From NCBI RefSeq assembly GCF_000143415.4, contig NW_003314288.1, positions 930,735 to 994,734 on the forward strand: DNA of 64,000 nucleotides, given 5' to 3'. Of this stretch, positions 58,974-64,000 are shown one piece after another. This DNA is from Selaginella moellendorffii (taxonomy: Eukaryota > Streptophyta > Lycopodiopsida > Selaginellales > Selaginellaceae). The position numbers and the translations under genes are program-made. A model generated the notes under the pieces. The model was not told where the DNA came from. It did not search any database and saw only the letters and a program-made list of their open reading frames with translations. Position 1 is the stretch's first letter; each line of letters begins with the position of its first letter.

Positions 58974-59370
58974 ACATAATATCTATGCTGATGACTTATG
59001 ATTAGTAAACACAAGTACAAGAAACTTGCTATAATGAAACTTCAAACAATTAAACACTGAATAGAGGAAATTGCTAAGCCAAAGTCCACCAAGATCATCA
59101 CATTTATACTATTTACGACTCCAGCAAAAACAAACATAAACTACTCATCCTCCATTAATTCTATATTGCATGTTATGAAAGAGAGTGGAGGAGAGAGAAT
59201 AGAAGGACTTTTGTTATTTGTTGGTGATAGAGAAGAAGCACAAGAAATAGAACTCCTATTATCCATAAATGTCAAAAGAGAATAAGAATGTTTTTTAGCA
59301 TATTATTGACATTTGGCACAAGTTCCAGTGTTATGTCCCTATTCATGATATTCCTCACATTATGGACAAC
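58974..59370 (-). pseudogene. Retroelement relic (zinc knuckle, protease), inverted copy
   Basis: Reverse complement of 36146-36475. The zinc-knuckle region is readable around 59295-59360 (CEEYHE and GHNTGTCAKC around a stop), and the protease-like segment nearer the PPR gene. The junction with PPR sequence is shared with the other copy. Confidence 0.5.
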
Positions 59371-59925
59371 AATTGTGTTATGACACGGCATGAAAAGTCA
59401 ACGATCTAGTCTTCCTAAACTAGATTACACCTCCTTTTGAAATTCTTCACAGCTCAACCACCTCTGAACTACCTCAAAAAGTCCTCTACACTGCCGCTCC
59501 ACAATGAGCCCTATGTTAAGTTTTTTACCCTAACATGCCTTCATAAACCCTTGAGCCTCCCTTTGACTAACGTTAACCACATGGTCAAACAATTCTTCCC
59601 CTTAATAAAGTCTTTGTCCCAAGGATGAGTTGTACTAGTTTTCATCCTTTCTAGGGAACCCTGCTCTTAAGCTCTTGATCCATCTTTCATAGCCGTATAC
59701 ATCAAGGAGGCATTGGGCCCAGGATTTTGAGATAGTATACATTTCAATTGGCTAACATAAAATACGGAATGAATTTTCACCCCAATTGACAACTGCACCT
59801 GATAAGCCGCCTTACCGATGTGCTTCAGCACTTCATATGGGCCAGCATACCGATGAGAAAGTTTATCACTCTTCCCATTTCGCAAGGCACTAAAGTGTTC
59901 CAGTGAGTTGGCAGGACAGGATCCC
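59371..59925 (-). mobile_element. Family B 3' fragment (pol end plus 3' LTR), inverted copy
   Basis: The minus frame 59667-59957 encodes the post-integrase region (KSDKLSHRYAGPYEVLKHIG, KIHSVFYVSQLK). The 3' LTR lies at about 59371-59600, with the same LTR/caatt junction as at 36145/36146. The duplicate stops near 59925, where homology to about 35590 ends. Confidence 0.8.
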
Positions 59926-60463
59926 TGGGGGCTGGGTAGTTTTTGAGCTGAGCTCACGATCTAAGCTCAAGTCAATAAAAGTCAACGAAAGTCAAAGGAA
60001 GTCAATACAATCCCCTAACTAGCGAAAGTTTAATGGCACTACCTTAGTTCATCCCGAACCAAGAATTTTTAACATAAAATCTAGGTGTTTAAGGTATTCC
60101 ATAAGCTCATGTAGATTATTGGTTCGACATGAACTAATCTTTTAGTCTACAAAAAAAGAAAATAATATACTAAACAATATAATTTATATTAAAATCAGAA
60201 TATATTCAATCTTCTTCTACTTCCATATCCAGAAAAGTAGAAATGGGTATAGTGGAATGCTCCTTCACTATAGGCTCGTGTTGTATGTAATGTTGTGCCA
60301 TACGTTTAGCATAAATAGGTAAGTGGAATTGACTTCAGTCCATATGATCATCCATATCATCAAGATCAAGTGTGTGGACTGAAACACTGTGTGTGATAAG
60401 TGTAGACCTAATAAAATAGAAACATTTGAGAATAAATATTATAGATTATTTCAAGCACTAACA
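59926..60463. other. Intergenic, no gene seen
   Basis: Contains a short run of aagtcaa-type repeats (59970-60010) and AT-rich DNA. Downstream flank of the ParB-methyltransferase gene on the minus strand. Confidence 0.5.
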
Positions 60464-63400
60464 TCACTTGTCGCAAAATCTCATAAGAATGTCCTCAAAG
60501 GCACCCTCCTTCTCAAGTGCAAAAACTGCTCGGCCTGTCTCTTTTGCTGCCTGCACCATTGATCCAAATCCTGCTGTAGCATCAAGCACAATCCCCCTTG
60601 GCGGACAGAATAACTCCAACAAGATTTGCATGGCCGTGACTGAACGATGTCGATAACCAAGGAACGCTGGGTGAAGAACGTCTGAGTCAATGACATTTGG
60701 GATGATGTCTGTAGAGCTGTCATATCCTGGTAAAGCAAGAGCAGCACGCTCGTCAGCTCGTGTGGCATTACGCCGGTTCCCAATGTGGCATAGAGCATGG
60801 TAGTTCCAGGAATAAATCTGGAAAAAAAAAATAGAATAGAGTTAATTTATAAATAAAGAAGTCACACACCTTTCGCGTCTGCCTGCTAGTGCCTTTTGTG
60901 TCCACCGCCATACTCGAAAGAAGGCAGCCAGATGAAAACTCAACAAATCCATCATCGTTGTCAGCCAAGTGTGCAAGAAGGCCTTCCTACATTAGAGAGT
61001 GAGGAAGGATCATGACAACCACACCCTCGTATGTCATGAAGCTGCTCGCAACCTTTAAGGCTTGGGAAGTGTGTTGGGCCTGCAACACATTCCATGACGG
61101 AGTATCCCCCTGCGGCGGTGGCATCCCATCGGGAAGATCGAAAAATATGAAATCGATCTTCCCATAAGGTGTGAGCTGACCCAAACCATGGATCCACCGA
61201 TCAAGCATGTAGAGCTCCCAACTAGTAGCATCTAAAAGCTGTGTGTAATCCCCAATGAGAACAGCAACTTCCCCAACACTGGCCGTTGGGGATAGAGGGC
61301 GAACCTGAAAATCAACTATTAGAACTTGAAGATAAAATTCATGCTTACTAACCTGTTTATGCATCGCTGCAAAGGAGAGCTCTTCTAGGTCGTCATTTGT
61401 AGCCGTAGGGAGGGATGGGAAGAATGTCTTAGTCCGCCGAAAAGACTGATGGCTGCTCTCTGCAACATCTATAAAAAAAAAAGTGAAGTCAAGAATGAAT
61501 AAAAGAATGTTCCAAATCAAAGTCCTTACTCTCATGAAAGGCTTCATGACGGCCCCTTCGGGGGTTGCGAGGAGCAGGTGCTAGAATCTTTTGTGCTGGA
61601 ATTTCCTGTACAGTTTCCTCTAGTTCAACGGTATTTGAATTTGGCATCTCCTGAATGGTTTCCTGAGTGCTGACTCCTAGGTTTAGTTGTTGAACTTCAA
61701 CAACGTCATTATCACAATCAGAAAGAGCCTTTGGAACATAAGAATATAACTCAAGGTTAATATTTCCTAGCTAAGTGTTGAGTTTCAAGTGAACCTGGAT
61801 GATATTCAAGGTAGAGATCTAGCTCGAAGTCTGATGTTGGCATCTGCTCCACGAGTTCAAGGTACCACGGGCATAGCTCCCTCTCATGTGTACAAGGACA
61901 GTAGAACTCTGGCTCATACATCCCAAGCTTCTTGCCTCTAGTCAAGAGCTTCTGCAAAACACCAGTTGTGTATACCGGTGCGCCGGGGCAATATTTTAAA
62001 TATCTACAAAGTAAAACAAAAATATAAATACCAATATATAAATGAGAATTGAAAAAATACTTGTAAACCATGGGCCTCGCAAGAAATGGTTGTCCTGGTT
62101 GGTTCTTGAACTCAGCCGAACTCGTCCCACCACGTGGAAGCCAACCATTCCCTAGCTCCACAAGACAAGCACGAATATATTCTTCGAGAGTGATACCTGT
62201 GCGGGTGCTGGAAAGAAACTTCTCATCCTAGACTTGTAGCATCTCCTCACCAGCGGCAATACTCTGAGAAATGTACACCTTCTCCTTCATCACCTTCTCC
62301 ATCCTTATCTCGCAGCGTTTTTTGTTGTTTCACAGCCAAGTGTTGAGAAGTTCCAAGAAAACACTTTGTTCAGCCAAGGACATTTTACTCTTCGAGATGT
62401 TGTAAATGAGTTCCTCCTGTGCTTTACCAGTTCCTACACACACAAAGAGTTATGAAATGTTTCACAAATTTTATAAGAACTTACGAATGCGAGAACAAAT
62501 CTCGGCAATGCTATCAAGCCATTCCTTCCTGCGTCGTATGTCTGCAATCGAGAGCAACTTTTTCACCTTTGTTCTCTTTGTATTCAAAATTCGCTGCTCA
62601 ATCGCTTGCCACTCCATCTCCTTTTGTTGCTCATCTCCTTGGGCATTTTTAAAGAATGACACTCTTTCTCCTTTGATTATGGGCTGCAAGAAACATTATG
62701 TAAGTCGATACATCCTTCAATACTAATTTACCTTTGCCCAGACAGCAACTAGAAAGTCAAGTGGCAGTTGGTACCAAGTCTGCAATTCTTGGCCTTTCCT
62801 AGCTGCTAGCTTCACTTGAATTGCTTCAAATACCTCACGATTGTACAACGTTTGGACTTCCTCTAGCGAGAGCATGCCAATAAATCGAAGGTGCTCAATG
62901 TCATGTACCAATGTATGAGCTTGAAATGCAAATTGGTTTAGCCTGCAAAAACACAATATTTAACTAATTTTACAAAAAATAAATTCTTACATGTTGATCT
63001 TATGGCATGCCATGTTGAGCTTCACAGTGTGCTCCCGAGTCATTGGTTCGACAAGTGTGACTGGAACACTAATGTGTCATTCTTCGTCATCTCGGAACTT
63101 CTCTTGAATGCACTTCCAAAATGCCAGCCACCTATGGTTTCCATCGATCACCCAAAAGAGCTTTCCAATGAACCCTGCTGTCTTCACATGTTGTCCTAAG
63201 AATCCATCAAACTCACGAGACTTTCGCAGCCATATAGGATCCCATTTTTCCTCAAGTTCAGTAGTCACTGACTCTGTCCGGCTGGTTCTAGGGAAAGTTG
63301 GTGAAACGATGAAGGTACCAGCTGTGCTCCCAAACCCGACCTCGGCAAAGGAGCTGTAGATAGCTATGTTGAGGTCGTAAGCTGAGCGCACCCAATGGCT

Positions 63401-64000
63401 TTGAACCAATCGGCACAAAGGAACTAGAAATCAATGAGGGCCATTCCACGCCATTTTCTGTAACACTTTAGTGACTATCCGTTCTTGAGCTTGGATAATC
63501 GTGTCCCAAACACGATCATTCAAGATGGTGTCAGAATCATGCATGCATAATCCCTCACCACCACTAGCTCCCCCTGCACCACCAGCCTGAGGAGTAGTAG
63601 GAGCAGCTACCATGCCCCCAGTAGCCTCTGTAGTAGATCCACCTACAACGCTACCAATAACATCCTCAGCTGGTTCATCGACCTGGCCGCGAACAGCCTC
63701 AGCAACCGAAGGCACAGCACCCCCACCACCGGCAACATCAGATACAAGTACCCCACCACCAGTACCCGCAGCCTCAGGAGCACTAGTACCAACAGCCTCA
63801 ATAACACTAACATCGATTTGAGTGTTCATCTCAACATCCATGTCATTGTTATGCTCATCGTTGCCTCCAGCATGACTAGCCGAAACTTCATTGGATACTT
63901 GAGATGAATCTCCACTCAATCGGCCAAGCCCACAGCGATCAAGGCGGCTGCCTTTTCCTGGAGATCGAGACCATTGAGGCTGGCCTCGGCACTTCCTCTA
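60464..64000 (-). pseudogene. ParB-like domain plus beta-class N6/N4 DNA methyltransferase-like gene, multi-exon, with in-frame stops
   Basis: Reading right to left: Gly/Ala-rich N-terminus (63434-63919, frame open to the window edge); ParB-like segment (FWVIDGNHRWLAFWK, 63126-63170; ISVPVTLVEPMTREHTVKLN); helical middle (62484-62942); insert regions; then a methyltransferase fold. The fold has IDFIFFDLPDG as motif IV (DLPD at 61128-61139, versus the usual DPPY), YEGVVVMILP, and VLDATAGFGS as motif I (60560-60583) followed by GRAVFALE. Motif IV before motif I is the beta-class order. Introns of 48-57 bp with gt/ag ends fit at 62943-62990, 62684-62731, 62434-62484 and 62004-62060. In-frame stops lie at 63431, 63077, 62330 and 62228, plus a probable one-base shift at about 60988. 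The last exon is 60464-60817. If active it would modify DNA adenine or cytosine amino groups. Decay suggests a pseudogene. Confidence 0.7.

Noticed and set aside
58338-58979. 213-codon plus-strand frame
   Set aside because: Antisense of the intact PPR gene 57594-58973. Its Arg/His/Leu-rich composition is typical of a shadow frame.
60464-64000. Bacterial or phage contamination as the source of the ParB-methyltransferase sequence
   Set aside because: At least four short gt/ag introns restore the frame, and the contig is continuous with plant retroelements and PPR genes.

Overview
The window looks like nuclear DNA of a seed-free vascular plant, most likely a lycophyte such as Selaginella. This is an inference. 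It rests on long intronless PLS/DYW pentatricopeptide repeat (PPR) genes, spliceosomal introns of only about 48-57 bp, and dense decayed Ty3/gypsy (chromovirus-like) elements. I see no rRNA, complete tRNA, CRISPR or bacterial operon.

Layout. 1-9373: a rearranged, non-coding (LARD-like) LTR element. It has a 2.28 kb near-perfect inverted repeat and an LTR carrying a GAGTCC-type minisatellite. 9374-12420: degenerate gypsy element (gag, protease, integrase). 12421-15110: degenerate chromovirus. 15150-21430: LINE fragments, a hypothetical gene pair member and a nested LTR insertion. 21881-24208: PPR gene copy 1, cut by an assembly gap. 25255-27475: GGA-rich repeat and a PIF/Harbinger transposase pseudogene. 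29236-31233: decayed fragment of the ribosome biogenesis gene RRP5. 31401-36145: gypsy element with exact 5-bp target duplications, next to an older retroelement relic. 36480-37934: damaged PPR copy and its flank. 37935-45420: second copy of the gypsy/chromovirus block, with another complete LTR insertion at 40594-44591. 45460-54741: second copy of the LINE/hypothetical/PPR block. 54742-55440: alpha-L-fucosidase gene fragment. 57594-58973: PPR gene on the minus strand. 58974-59925: retroelement relics. 60464 to the right edge: a multi-exon minus-strand gene combining a ParB-like domain with a beta-class DNA amino-methyltransferase fold.

Two segmental duplications organise the window. About 11.9-25.7 kb is repeated in direct orientation at about 39.4-54.7 kb. 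About 35.6-37.9 kb is repeated in inverted orientation at 55.4-59.9 kb. The first carries the two paralogous PPR genes. Their products begin with an apparent OSB-type PDF (ssDNA-binding) motif. They differ by four whole 333-bp PPR-triplet units (7 versus 3).

The most notable items are the PDF-PPR-DYW fusion with its expanding repeat array, and the intron-bearing ParB-methyltransferase gene. The latter has accumulated several in-frame stops.
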